Source: a bacterium (GTDB lineage: Bacteria; Planctomycetota; Planctomycetia; Planctomycetales; Planctomycetaceae). Taken from it: a stretch of 37,738 nt of DNA. This document shows, one piece after another, positions 1 to 8,618 of this stretch (the first letter of the stretch is position 1; each line of letters opens with the position of its first letter). Below the pieces are notes generated by a model. That model worked only from the letters and a program-made list of their open reading frames with translations, was not told the origin of the DNA and did not search any database. A program made the position numbers and the translations under genes. The stretch lies in the NCBI GenBank assembly GCA_016124895.1, contig WGMU01000066.1:1-37738 (forward strand). Direction: 5' to 3'.

Positions 1-241
<241 letters not shown>

Positions 242-303
242 TCAGAATTAGTCGTCGGTTTGGGAATGCGTCAAAATCAAATCGCCGGAAATCCGTAGAC
301 AAC

Positions 304-400
304 CAGTCTGTCATTGCAGCGCAAAGACGCGAAGTCGCAAAGATTCGCGAAGGCTTTGCATCCCTTTGACTCTTCGCATCGTTGCGCTGCAGTCAGTCTG
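304..400. repeat. Dispersed palindromic repeat R1, copy A
   Basis: A copy of an intergenic repeat that recurs at about 1590-1673. Both copies share, in the same order, CAGTCTGT, GCAGCGCAAAG, AAGTCGCAAAGATTCGC, AAGGCTTTGC and GCGCTGCAG. The ends of the core are inverted: TGCAGCGCAA at 315-324 and TTGCGCTGCA at 382-391, so the segment can fold into a long hairpin. It has no coding potential. It lies between the SIS gene and the sulfatase. Confidence 0.8.
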
Positions 401-482
401 AAAACCGCGAGTTTATTCCAGGCAGACGCTGCGGCGGAGTTGGCCTGCGTCTGGGCTTTAAATCCGGGACAGTTTGCGATTT

Positions 483-1502
483 TCAGCCGGTGAACTCGTT
501 GCCGACCTTTCTCGCTCGTTCGGGTTTGTCGAGGTCGATGCCCAGGGCAATGCCGACATCGACGAGGACGTTCCAACCGGCGGCGAGCTGCACGAACTCG
601 GCCAGGTCTCCGCCGTCGGGAATGCGGATCGTCGGGAAGGATGTTTCGCGGGACGAGATCGTGATCACGTCGAGGCCGACGCCGTCGCACAGCACCTTGC
701 GGAACTTGTCTTCCGACTCTTCGTAAGGCTCGACCCACAGGACGACGTCGCTGGCGTCCATGACTTCCTCAATGCCATGCACGGCGTACGTGCCTTCCAG
801 GAAGTCGGACTTCCTGCGAGTGATCTCGTTGGTCTTCAGCGTCAGCTCTTCCGCGACGCCGTCATTGCGACCGGCCCAGTAGATCGTCCCCGCTTTGGCG
901 ATGCGTTCGACGAGAGCCGGATCAATGGCCGTCGTCAGCGCCTGTTCGATCTGCTGGCCGAGTGCCGACAGCTTCCCGGCCAGCGATGGCGCAACGGCAG
1001 CGTGTTCGACCAGAGCCCGGTAGAACAGCGCCTGCTCGGCCACGCTCTTCGTCGCGGCGACGGCTTCTTCCTTGCCGCAGCTCAGCACGAAGCCCCGGTT
1101 CGCGAACTCTTCGAGTTTTGAATTGGCTTTCGCACTCAGGCTGTAGAGTCGGTCGTGGCCGGCTTCCTTCAGCCGCGAATAAAGCCGGATGACTTCCGCT
1201 GTCTGGCCTGAGGTTGAGAGAGCGAAGACGGCCCAGTCGGACAGGTCGTACTCGCACGCCTGCCGCCCGGCCTCAGTATGCAGAACGAGATCGAAGCCGG
1301 CTTGTCGCGAATGCAGGATCGCGGACTTCGCCGGGAAAATTCGGCTCGAACCTTCGCCGGTCATCAGCAGCCGCCCCGTGGCGGCGATTTCGACAGCAGC
1401 CTCGCCGACCTGTCCAGGATTAAAGGCGGCGACGATGCCGGGGGTTTCGAGCATTTCTTTGACGAGAGCGAACTTGCTGTAGCGGTCTTCCGATTTGTTC
1501 AT
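483..1502 (-). CDS. SIS-domain sugar-phosphate isomerase/aminotransferase-like protein
   Basis: A 339-residue soluble protein with ATG at 1502 and a Shine-Dalgarno AGGAAG six bases upstream. It carries the SIS-domain signatures for binding phosphosugars: GEGSSR at 49-54, STSGQTAEV at 96-104, and EEAVAATKS at 145-153, the last resembling the EIGVASTK loop of the GlmS isomerase domain. A second SIS half follows (WAGRNDGVAEELTLKTNEI and onward). There is no glutaminase domain, so it is not a complete GlmS. Likely roles are isomerisation or deamination of an amino-sugar phosphate. Its neighbours (sulfatase downstream, divergent GH88) fit catabolism of amino-sugar-containing sulfated polysaccharides. 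It is bracketed by repeat R1 at both ends. The fold is confident, the exact reaction is not. Confidence 0.85.
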   Translation of the reverse strand: MNKSEDRYSKFALVKEMLETPGIVAAFNPGQVGEAAVEIAATGRLLMTGEGSSRIFPAKSAILHSRQAGFDLVLHTEAGRQACEYDLSDWAVFALSTSGQTAEVIRLYSRLKEAGHDRLYSLSAKANSKLEEFANRGFVLSCGKEEAVAATKSVAEQALFYRALVEHAAVAPSLAGKLSALGQQIEQALTTAIDPALVERIAKAGTIYWAGRNDGVAEELTLKTNEITRRKSDFLEGTYAVHGIEEVMDASDVVLWVEPYEESEDKFRKVLCDGVGLDVITISSRETSFPTIRIPDGGDLAEFVQLAAGWNVLVDVGIALGIDLDKPERARKVGNEFTG

Positions 1503-1589
1503 GCGGAGCTTCCTGCAGATTTACTGGCGGGAGTGGAGATATGAATCATGAATTTGCCTGCAACATCTTCCCGAAAAGCCACGACAATC

Positions 1590-1673
1590 AGTCTGTTTCT
1601 GCAGCGCAAAGGCTCAAAGTCGCAAAGATTCGCAAAGGCTTTGCGTTCCTTTGCGCTGCAGAGAGCCTGAAAA
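1590..1673. repeat. Dispersed palindromic repeat R1, copy B
   Basis: Second copy of the repeat at 304-400, in the same orientation. It has a perfect 13-bp terminal inverted repeat, CTGCAGCGCAAAG at 1599-1611 and CTTTGCGCTGCAG at 1649-1661. The interior is rich in GCAAAG units. Imperfect pairing extends outward to CAG/CTG. This looks like a small non-autonomous or REP-type intergenic element; no coding sequence is present. Confidence 0.8.
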
Positions 1674-1800
1674 GAAGGAGCTTGCTTCGGTTACGTACTC
1701 TGGCCTCGGCGGGCGAGGATATCGGACGGGCTTCCCAGTCCTCCACTCTTCAGAGCAGGAGGTTGGTGTAGTAGCCTGCGTCGCCTTCTGAAATTCCATC

Positions 1801-1863
1801 GTTTGACCGCAGGCGTGCGCGTCTGGCCGGCAACACGCACGCCTGTGGCTTGCGGTCAAACAA
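1801..1863. repeat. Dispersed repeat R2, copy A, with inverted repeat
   Basis: GTTTGACCGC followed by AGGCGTGCG (1801-1819) pairs with CGCACGCCT and GCGGTCAAAC in 1836-1861, leaving a 7-nt bulge on the right arm. This gives a 19-bp interrupted stem. The right half (1833-1863, 31 nt) recurs at 3312-3342 with 28 of 31 bases identical. It ends 18 bases before the GH88 start codon. Confidence 0.8.
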
Positions 1864-1881
1864 CTCTCTGCTGAGTAACTC

Positions 1882-3255
1882 ATGATCATCGACGAACAAA
1901 TCTCCGCGTCCGACCTGCTGCCGCAGATCGACCGGATGTGGGAACTCTCCGCTCAGAAGATTCTGGCGATCGAGGCGTCGGACTCGCTGAATGGTCAGAC
2001 GCCGGTCTTCACGGTCGAGGGCAAATATCAGCCGCAGGGCTGGACCGAGTGGACGCAGGGTTTCCAGTTCGGCTCAGCGATCCTGCAGTTCGACGCGACC
2101 GGGGATGAGCGGTTTCTGGAAATCGGGCGGCGGAACACGATCGAGAAGATGGCTCCGCATGTTTCACATATCGGCGTCCACGACCACGGGTTTAACAACG
2201 TCAGCACGTACGGAAACCTGCGGCGACTGATGCTCGAAGACCGGATCCCGCACGACGAACGTGAGCTGCAGCTTTACGAACTGGCGCTTAAGGTTTCCGG
2301 AGCCGTGCAGGCGTCACGTTGGAGTTCGACGATCGACGGAGGGGGTTACGTCTACTCATTTAACGGTCCGCACTCACTGTTCTGCGACACGATCCGGTCG
2401 ATGCGTTCGCTGTCACTGGCTCATCATCTCGGACACCGGCTGATGAGTGAGAACGACGACGCGATCTCGCTGCTCGACCGCATGATTCAGCACTCGCAGA
2501 CGACGGCCCGTTACAACGTTTATTACGGCGAGGGGCGAGACACATACGATGTCCGTGGCCGGGTTGCTCACGAGAGCATCTTCAATCGCAACGACGGCCG
2601 TTATCGCTGCCCGAGCACGCAGCAGGGATACTCGCCCTTTTCGACCTGGACGCGCGGCCTGGCATGGATCATGGCCGGCTATCCGGAACAGCTTGAGTTT
2701 CTCGTGACAGTGCCCGACGTGGAACTGGCAGCTTTTGAAGGACGACCTGACGTCGAGGCGTTCATGCTCAAGGCGGCCCGAGCCTCGTGCGACTTCTTTA
2801 TTGAAAACACGCCAACAGACGGAGTTCCTTACTGGGATACTGGAGCACCAGGACTGACGCAGCTCGGCAACTATCTCGGACGGGCGTCTGATCCATTCAA
2901 CGACTTCGAGCCTGTCGACAGTTCGGCTGCGGCGATTGCAGCGCAGGGGCTGCTGCGTTTGTCTGAACTGCTGCAGAAGTCCGACGTCGACGCTGCCGAG
3001 CGTTACTGGCAGGCCGGGCTGACGGTTGCGAAGGCGCTGCTCGGTGATCCGTACCTCAGCACCGATCCGAATCACGAGGGGCTGCTGCTGCATTCGGTCT
3101 ATCATCGGCCGAAGGGCTGGGATCATGTGCCGGCGGGCTCGAAGATTCCGCACAGCGAATCCTGCATGTGGGGCGACTATCACCTGCGTGAGCTGGCTCT
3201 GTACATCCAGCGGGTCGCGAAGGACGAGAGGTACTACACATTCTTTTGCGGGTAG
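1882..3255 (+). CDS. Glycoside hydrolase family 88 (unsaturated glucuronyl hydrolase-like)
   Basis: A 457-residue protein that should remove unsaturated uronic acid from the non-reducing end of oligosaccharides made by polysaccharide lyases. The alpha/alpha-barrel signatures of GH88 are visible: HDHGF at 100-104 and SLFCDTIRSMRSL at 165-177, whose Asp101 and Asp169 match the two essential aspartates of the family; GYSPFSTWTRGLAW around 249-262; DSSAAAIAAQGLLRL; and a C-terminal WGDYHLRELAL. I see no signal peptide, so a cytoplasmic location is likely, as for known family members. GH105 is the main alternative, but the HDxGF and STWTRG motifs favour GH88. The ATG at 1882 has only a weak ribosome site. 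With the sulfatase and SIS protein it suggests use of glycosaminoglycan-like or ulvan-like sulfated polymers. Confidence 0.85.
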   Translation: MIIDEQISASDLLPQIDRMWELSAQKILAIEASDSLNGQTPVFTVEGKYQPQGWTEWTQGFQFGSAILQFDATGDERFLEIGRRNTIEKMAPHVSHIGVHDHGFNNVSTYGNLRRLMLEDRIPHDERELQLYELALKVSGAVQASRWSSTIDGGGYVYSFNGPHSLFCDTIRSMRSLSLAHHLGHRLMSENDDAISLLDRMIQHSQTTARYNVYYGEGRDTYDVRGRVAHESIFNRNDGRYRCPSTQQGYSPFSTWTRGLAWIMAGYPEQLEFLVTVPDVELAAFEGRPDVEAFMLKAARASCDFFIENTPTDGVPYWDTGAPGLTQLGNYLGRASDPFNDFEPVDSSAAAIAAQGLLRLSELLQKSDVDAAERYWQAGLTVAKALLGDPYLSTDPNHEGLLLHSVYHRPKGWDHVPAGSKIPHSESCMWGDYHLRELALYIQRVAKDERYYTFFCG

Positions 3256-3268
3256 GTCTCGACAACCA

Positions 3269-3297
3269 CTCGTTCCCACGCGGAGCGTGGGAACGAG
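3269..3297. repeat. REP-like perfect hairpin downstream of GH88
   Basis: CTCGTTCCCACGC (3269-3281) and GCGTGGGAACGAG (3285-3297) form a perfect 13-bp stem with a 3-nt GGA loop, 13 bases after the GH88 stop codon. There is no trailing U-run, so a classical intrinsic terminator is not clear. From memory, closely similar TTCCCACGC-type palindromes recur between genes in many bacterial genomes, so I call it a REP-like element that may also stop transcription or protect the mRNA 3' end. Confidence 0.8.
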
Positions 3298-3311
3298 GGA
3301 CTGCGACCCTG

Positions 3312-3342
3312 ACACGCACGCCTGCGGCTTGCTGTTAAACAA
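3312..3342 (+). repeat. Dispersed repeat R2, copy B
   Basis: A 31-nt direct repeat of 1833-1863 with three differences, sharing ACACGCACGCCTG, GGCTTGC and AAACAA. The inverted left arm present at 1801-1819 is missing here, so this is a half copy. Copies A and B lie on either side of the GH88 gene in the same orientation. Confidence 0.75.
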
Positions 3343-3499
3343 TCGGATTTCAGTTGCGGGAAACCCTCGAAACGCGAACACTGTGGCGAGGTTGCCGGCC
3401 GGTCGTGGAGTGTGTGTGTCTGCTGGCCGTTCGCGAACCGCCAACGTTTCCGGGGCTTCGCCAGACAGCTCGACGGAGCAGAGCTGCAGGAGAAACCGA

Positions 3500-6400
3500 A
3501 TGGACCAATTGTCAAACGGCAACCGCGTCGAGCTGCCCTCGGGCGTCAGCCAGCGACTGCTCGAATTCCAGCGGCGAGTGAAGTTCGTCAAGCTGGCCGA
3601 AGGCGTGCTGGCCGCGCTGTTCGGCCTCGCGCTGTCGTACCTCGCCGTCTTCATCGCCGATCGGTTTACGGAGACGTCGGGCTGGGTGCGCGGGCTGATT
3701 CTGCTCGGCGGAGCAACCGGGCCGGGACTCTTTCTGCCGCTGAAGTGGCATCGCTGGGTGTGGCGGCAGCGGCGGCTTGAACAGGTCGCCCGGCTGTTGC
3801 GATTCCGCTTTCCTCGACTGAGCGATCAGCTTCTGGGAGTCATCGAACTGGCCCACGCCGACTCGGATTCCGGTCGCAGTGCGCGGCTGGTACAGGCGGC
3901 GATGGAGCAGGTCGACCGCGAGACTCGCGACCGCGACTTCACCGACGCCGTTCCGAACCCGCGTCATCGCCGCTGGGCCTGGGCGGCGGGATTACCACTG
4001 GCGCTGATGCTGATCGCGCTGGTCGTCGTGCCGGCCGCGGGATCGAATGCGCTGCTGCGCTGGCTGGCTCCGTGGAGCGACACGGATCGTTACACGTTCG
4101 TGCAGCTTGACAATGTGCCGGACGAACTCGTTGTGCCGATTGCCGAGCCGTTTGATCTCGACGTTGCTCTGTCAGAGAAGACCGAGTGGAAACCGCAAAG
4201 CGGGTCTGCTCAGTACGGTCGCCAGGCTCCGGTGACGTCGCAGCTCGACAAGGACTCGAAGTACGACTTCGGTCTGCCGCCGCAGGAACTGCCAGACACG
4301 CTGAAGATTTCCGTCGGTGATGCCCGGAAGAAAGTCGCGGTGACGCCGAAGACGCGACCGGAACTGACCGCGCTGAAGGCTCGTGTCGAACTGCCGAAGT
4401 ATCTGCAGCGCGAGACGACGCTCGAAAAGGATATTCGCGGCGGTTCGGTGACCGTCGTGCGAGGCAGTCGGGCCGTGTTTGAAGCAACGGCGTCGCGCGA
4501 GCTGGCGATGGCGGATTTCGACGGACAGCGGCAGTCGGTCAGTGGAGACACGATCGTCACGGCACCGCAGAGTATCTCGGAAACGAAGAAGCACCGGTTC
4601 TCGTGGAAGGACATCGACGGTCTGACGGCTCGCGAGCCGTTCGAGCTGAAAGTGCTGGCCCGGGATGACGAGGCTCCAACACTGACCGCGCGGAAGCTCA
4701 GCGACGGCCAGATTCTGCTGGAAGACGAGGTGCTCTCCTTCGAGCTGGCAGTCAGCGACGACTTTGGCGTCCAGCAGGTCGGGCTCGAATGGGCCGGCGT
4801 CGAGGATCCGCTCAGCAATCCGAACCCGGCGAAGGGTGAGAAGATCGTTGCGGCTGGCGATCCGGATGCGACCGAACTGAACGCTACGGCGGCGTTTTCG
4901 GCCAGGCGGGAAGGCATCAAGCCGCAGGCACTGCAGGTGCGGGCGTGGGCGGTCGACTATCACCCGACGCGCGGGAAGGTCTACTCACCCGCCTACACGC
5001 TGTACGTGCTGAGTGCCGAAGATCACGCGATGTGGCTGACCGATCAGTTCCGCCGCTGGTATCGGCAGGCTCAGGAAGTTCACGGCAAGGAGCGGCAGCT
5101 TTACGAAACGAATCTCGAACTGCGGAAGCACTCGCCGGAAGAACTTGACCGGCCCGACGTGCGGAAGCAGATCGAAGCTCAGGCATCAGCTGAGCGAGCG
5201 AATTCGCGCCGCTTGGGAGCACTGACGAATTCCGGAGCGCAGCTGATTCGGCAGGCGATGCGGAACGATCAGTTCAACGTCGCAACGCTCGAAACCTGGT
5301 CCGAGATGCAGAAGGCTCTCGAGGATATCGCGCAGAATCGAATGCCGTCCGTCGCCGAACTGCTGAAAGAAGCCGCCGACGCACCGGGCAGCGGACAACC
5401 GACGGACGGCCAGGCCTCGAACGGCAAGCCGTCGGATCAGCAGGGCGATGCTCAGTCCGGGAAGCCGAACGGAAAACAGAATGGCCAGCCAGGCGGGCAG
5501 AAGGACGACAAACAATCGAAATCGCAGCAGGCCGGGCAGCCGGGTGATCCGTCCGACAAACCGTCGGCGCCGAGTGTCGGAGAGAACCACAATCAGCAGG
5601 CAGGCGGAGACAACTCGCCGTCGAAGCCGAAACTCCCCAATGACGCAAAGCCTGTCCCAAAGATCAACGACGTCGAATCCGGTTTCAATAAGATCGAGCC
5701 ACAGGAAAAGAAGGATGACGAAGATCAGGAGCCAAAGAAAGCTGGCAGCGGACGACTGACCCTGCCCAATACGACGCTGATTGGTGGACCGACAAAGAAG
5801 GGCGGCGATGGCAAGTGTCCGGCGCAGGAGAAGCTCGACGAAGCCGTTGCCGCTCAGGAAGACCTGCTCGCTGAGTTCGAAAAAGTGTCGGACGAGCTGG
5901 CGAAGATCCTCGGTAACCTGGAAGGCAGCACATTCGTCAAGCGTCTGAAGGCGGCGTCGCGACGACAGTTGGAGATTGCCGGCGATCTCAACCACAGTGT
6001 GTCGAACAGCTTCGGCGTCAGTCAGTCGAAGGCGGTTGCCGCGGATGTCGAACGAGCGGAGAAGATCGCCGAACGCGAGATTGCTCAAAGCGACAGCGTC
6101 TATCTGATCGAGCAGGACCTGGAAGCCTACTTCAACCGGGTCCACCAGGTGAAGTTTCAGAAAGTGCTCGACGAGATGCGCGAGCTGCGAGTGGTGACCG
6201 AACTGAAGGCGATCGGCGAGATCGCGAAGAAAAATCTCAGCGGGACGTCGATCGCCGAAGCGGAATTCTGGGCCGACACACTCGACCGCTGGGGCGAGCA
6301 GCTTGTCGGGCCGGGCTGTCCTGGCGGGCAGTGTCCGGGAGCGAAATCGGCCGACAGCCTGCCGCCGTCGATTGTGCTGGAAGTGCTCAACATCCTCGAA

Positions 6401-6958
6401 GACGAAATGGAACTGCGGGAGGAAACCCGATCGCTCGAACAGGCTCGCATGGCGCTGAAAGACGACGACTACTCGCAGAAAGCCGGATCGCTGGCGGGAA
6501 CTCAGACAGACCTGTCGGGCCGGACTGAAGACGTCGTTTTCAAAATCAGCGAACTGCCAAACGGATCGTCATCGTTTGCCAAAGAACTGAAGCTGTTGGT
6601 CGCAGTCAAAAACGTGATGGACGACGCAGCGACGATTCTCGAAAGCCCGGACACCGGAGCGCCGGCAATCGCTGCCGAAACCGAAGCCATCGAACTGCTG
6701 CTGCAGGCCAAACGCCAGAACCCGAAAGGCGGCGGTGGTGGCGGCGGCGGTACGACACCGGGCGGCGGCGGAAGCGGCACGACAACCGAGTCCGCGATTG
6801 CTCAGGTCGGCCGTGGCGACGATCGGGAAGCGACGATTGAAGAACGCGAAGTCGAGCAGTCAACCGGGCTCTCCGGCCGACAGATTCCCGAAGAATTCCG
6901 CTCTGGGCTCGATAAGTACTTCAACGGTCCGGAAGGTGCCTCGGGAGCGGGCGACTGA
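3500..6958 (+). CDS. Large DUF4175-like membrane protein with low-complexity regions
   Basis: A 1152-residue protein. I start it at ATG 3500, which has AGGAG seven bases upstream; the open frame reaches back to 3026 only by overlapping GH88 and the repeats. Three membrane segments lie near residues 33-54, 62-80 and 158-180, followed by a long region predicted to be outside the cytoplasm, with repeated beta-rich stretches (about 195-520). Residues 628-740 are a Gln/Gly/Pro/Ser/Lys-rich disordered segment. Residues 770-1000 look helical, with short Cys-containing pieces such as GPGCPGGQCPG. A poly-Gly segment lies near 1075-1095. The layout resembles the DUF4175/TIGR02302 class of large low-complexity membrane proteins. 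Function is unknown; an envelope-structural role is a guess. It converges with the ceramidase-like gene, 16 bases away. Confidence 0.8.
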   Translation: MDQLSNGNRVELPSGVSQRLLEFQRRVKFVKLAEGVLAALFGLALSYLAVFIADRFTETSGWVRGLILLGGATGPGLFLPLKWHRWVWRQRRLEQVARLLRFRFPRLSDQLLGVIELAHADSDSGRSARLVQAAMEQVDRETRDRDFTDAVPNPRHRRWAWAAGLPLALMLIALVVVPAAGSNALLRWLAPWSDTDRYTFVQLDNVPDELVVPIAEPFDLDVALSEKTEWKPQSGSAQYGRQAPVTSQLDKDSKYDFGLPPQELPDTLKISVGDARKKVAVTPKTRPELTALKARVELPKYLQRETTLEKDIRGGSVTVVRGSRAVFEATASRELAMADFDGQRQSVSGDTIVTAPQSISETKKHRFSWKDIDGLTAREPFELKVLARDDEAPTLTARKLSDGQILLEDEVLSFELAVSDDFGVQQVGLEWAGVEDPLSNPNPAKGEKIVAAGDPDATELNATAAFSARREGIKPQALQVRAWAVDYHPTRGKVYSPAYTLYVLSAEDHAMWLTDQFRRWYRQAQEVHGKERQLYETNLELRKHSPEELDRPDVRKQIEAQASAERANSRRLGALTNSGAQLIRQAMRNDQFNVATLETWSEMQKALEDIAQNRMPSVAELLKEAADAPGSGQPTDGQASNGKPSDQQGDAQSGKPNGKQNGQPGGQKDDKQSKSQQAGQPGDPSDKPSAPSVGENHNQQAGGDNSPSKPKLPNDAKPVPKINDVESGFNKIEPQEKKDDEDQEPKKAGSGRLTLPNTTLIGGPTKKGGDGKCPAQEKLDEAVAAQEDLLAEFEKVSDELAKILGNLEGSTFVKRLKAASRRQLEIAGDLNHSVSNSFGVSQSKAVAADVERAEKIAEREIAQSDSVYLIEQDLEAYFNRVHQVKFQKVLDEMRELRVVTELKAIGEIAKKNLSGTSIAEAEFWADTLDRWGEQLVGPGCPGGQCPGAKSADSLPPSIVLEVLNILEDEMELREETRSLEQARMALKDDDYSQKAGSLAGTQTDLSGRTEDVVFKISELPNGSSSFAKELKLLVAVKNVMDDAATILESPDTGAPAIAAETEAIELLLQAKRQNPKGGGGGGGGTTPGGGGSGTTTESAIAQVGRGDDREATIEEREVEQSTGLSGRQIPEEFRSGLDKYFNGPEGASGAGD

Positions 6959-6974
6959 ATGCCTGCGAAACGGG

Positions 6975-8501
6975 CTACAGGCGGCTGAGCAGGTCGGCGG
7001 CTTTCTTCTCGAAGATCGCCTGCCATTCCGGGGCGAGCATGCAGTCGCTGTCTTCCTGGGCACCTCCGCGGTTCTGAAGCTGCTCGGTGGTTGGGCAGTA
7101 ATAGATGTAGCCGTTGGTGTAACCGGCGACGAACGTCGGTTGATGCGGCGACTTCCCTTTGATGTTCAAACCGATCTGCACGACCAGTTCGCCGGGAAAT
7201 GTGACGAGGACGAAGTCGCCGATGCGCAGACCACCGACTTCCACGTCGAGTGTCCGTCTGCCCGCCGCGACGGCGCTCGCCTGATGCTTCTGCAGCAGCC
7301 GCAGGTTCGTGTTGACGCGAGTGAGCTGCTCCATGATCTGGATATTGCGAACGTAACGTTCCAGATCGCGACGGTTGGCGGCATCCAGTTGATCAAGATT
7401 GTCGCGGCCCAGCTTTCGTTCGTTGAGGTAGCGATACGAGTAGGCCGACGGGAACTCCGGAGCGAGCCGGTACCTGGCCGTCAGCTCCTGAAACGTTTTG
7501 AGGTTCAGGCTGGTTCCGCCGAGCGACCTCGCCAGACGAAGCTGTTCGGATTCCAGGTCGGCGATCTTACCCGCGAGATCGGCACGCGGCAGTGTGAGCG
7601 TTTCGTTGAGGATGGTCAGCCGGTCGTCGTTGCGTGGCTCGATTTTTCGGACAGCTTTCAGCGTGCTCAGGCCGAGCATGTTTCCCAGTGTTTCCCCATG
7701 CCGAGGATGGTTGACGTCCTTGTAGCCAGTCGGGTTGATGTCACCTCCGCAGCCCTGCACGAACAGGGCAATCGTCCCTTCGCTGAGATTGTCCTCGATC
7801 ACCTGCGACGCAAAGCCCGACAGGTCAGCCGTGTTGGCACCGCTGGGGACGCTCTGAATCGGATGGCAGGCGAAGTTGTAAACAACGGCCAGCGTTGAGC
7901 CGTCAAGGCGATCAAGCCGCAGAACGCCGATCTCAGGATCGATCGGGCCGATCTCGGCAATGTCCTCATCGGCGGGCATCGAGTACGCGTGCCGGACATC
8001 GATCTCCCGGCCGTCCTTCAGCTTCAGTCGCCGGTTCTCACCAACGCGATCCTCGTGTCCGGTGCCGGCGCCAATGCGAACCGGGACGAGTTTTTTCGCG
8101 GCCTGACGGACGGCCTCGACCGTTTTCACATCGGCGTCGTGGCTGACGATGCCGTGACAGTGGCTCGCGTTGATGAAGACGCTGTGTGGAGCGATCTGCA
8201 GTTCCTGCTCGACCTGAGCACGAACCTTCCCCAGATAGTCGTTGCCGATGCGCCCGATCTCGCCAATCGCGACTGCGTCGACCGTGACGACTGCCAGCGT
8301 TGTTTGCCCCGAGCGAATGACGAGCGCTTTGACAAACAGCGGATCGTTGACCGGCCCGGCGTTGTAGTCGGTGATGTCGACCTTCGCGGCGCCGGCGAGC
8401 AGTTCGGCGGCGGTGCCTGAACTGGCAATGCTCAGCAGCGCAGTCGCGATCGACGCGACCAGAATGCTCCTTCGGAAGATTGTCGCAGTCGGCGTTCTCA
8501 T
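6975..8501 (-). CDS. Secreted neutral/alkaline ceramidase-like hydrolase
   Basis: A 508-residue protein with ATG at 8501, AAAGGA six bases upstream and a signal peptide at residues 1-32. It starts its mature part with LLAGAAKVDITDY, the typical opening of the neutral ceramidase N-terminal domain. Zinc-site motifs are visible: NASHCHG at 111-117, NFACHPIQ at 209-216 and QGCGGDINP at 249-257. True neutral ceramidases are about 650-780 residues and have a C-terminal Ig-like domain; this protein is shorter and lacks a recognisable one, as do many planctomycete paralogues. The reaction is therefore probably hydrolysis of an amide bond in an unknown exported substrate, not necessarily ceramide. It is downstream of the EI24-like gene on the same strand, with a 117-base gap. 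Confidence 0.85.
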   Translation of the reverse strand: MRTPTATIFRRSILVASIATALLSIASSGTAAELLAGAAKVDITDYNAGPVNDPLFVKALVIRSGQTTLAVVTVDAVAIGEIGRIGNDYLGKVRAQVEQELQIAPHSVFINASHCHGIVSHDADVKTVEAVRQAAKKLVPVRIGAGTGHEDRVGENRRLKLKDGREIDVRHAYSMPADEDIAEIGPIDPEIGVLRLDRLDGSTLAVVYNFACHPIQSVPSGANTADLSGFASQVIEDNLSEGTIALFVQGCGGDINPTGYKDVNHPRHGETLGNMLGLSTLKAVRKIEPRNDDRLTILNETLTLPRADLAGKIADLESEQLRLARSLGGTSLNLKTFQELTARYRLAPEFPSAYSYRYLNERKLGRDNLDQLDAANRRDLERYVRNIQIMEQLTRVNTNLRLLQKHQASAVAAGRRTLDVEVGGLRIGDFVLVTFPGELVVQIGLNIKGKSPHQPTFVAGYTNGYIYYCPTTEQLQNRGGAQEDSDCMLAPEWQAIFEKKAADLLSRL

Positions 8502-8618
8502 CGCAGGTCCTTTCGGGAGGGCGAATTGTTGAATTGAGGCTGTTTCAAAGTCAGGACGACGGAGTCACTGGAGCCGGCAGTCGGACGTTAAACAATCGTG
8601 ATCAGTCACTCGCCAACG

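Larger units (their letters stand above)
1503..1881. other. Divergent intergenic region with two repeat families
   Basis: These 379 bases separate the divergent SIS and GH88 genes and should hold both promoters. No convincing gene is present. They contain repeat R1 copy B (1590-1673) and repeat R2 copy A (1801-1863). I could not identify a credible -35/-10 pair by eye. Confidence 0.7.

Noticed and set aside
3026-3499. N-terminal extension of the large membrane protein
   Set aside because: It overlaps GH88 and crosses the repeats; ATG 3500 has a good Shine-Dalgarno and begins a sensible protein.
2413-3654. 413-codon open frame on the minus strand overlapping GH88 and its downstream repeats
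   Set aside because: Arg/Ser-rich translation without motifs, antisense to a clear GH88 gene and running through repeats; a GC-driven shadow.
6735-7898. 387-codon open frame on the plus strand
   Set aside because: It overlaps the end of the large membrane protein and is antisense to the ceramidase-like gene, whose motifs are intact.
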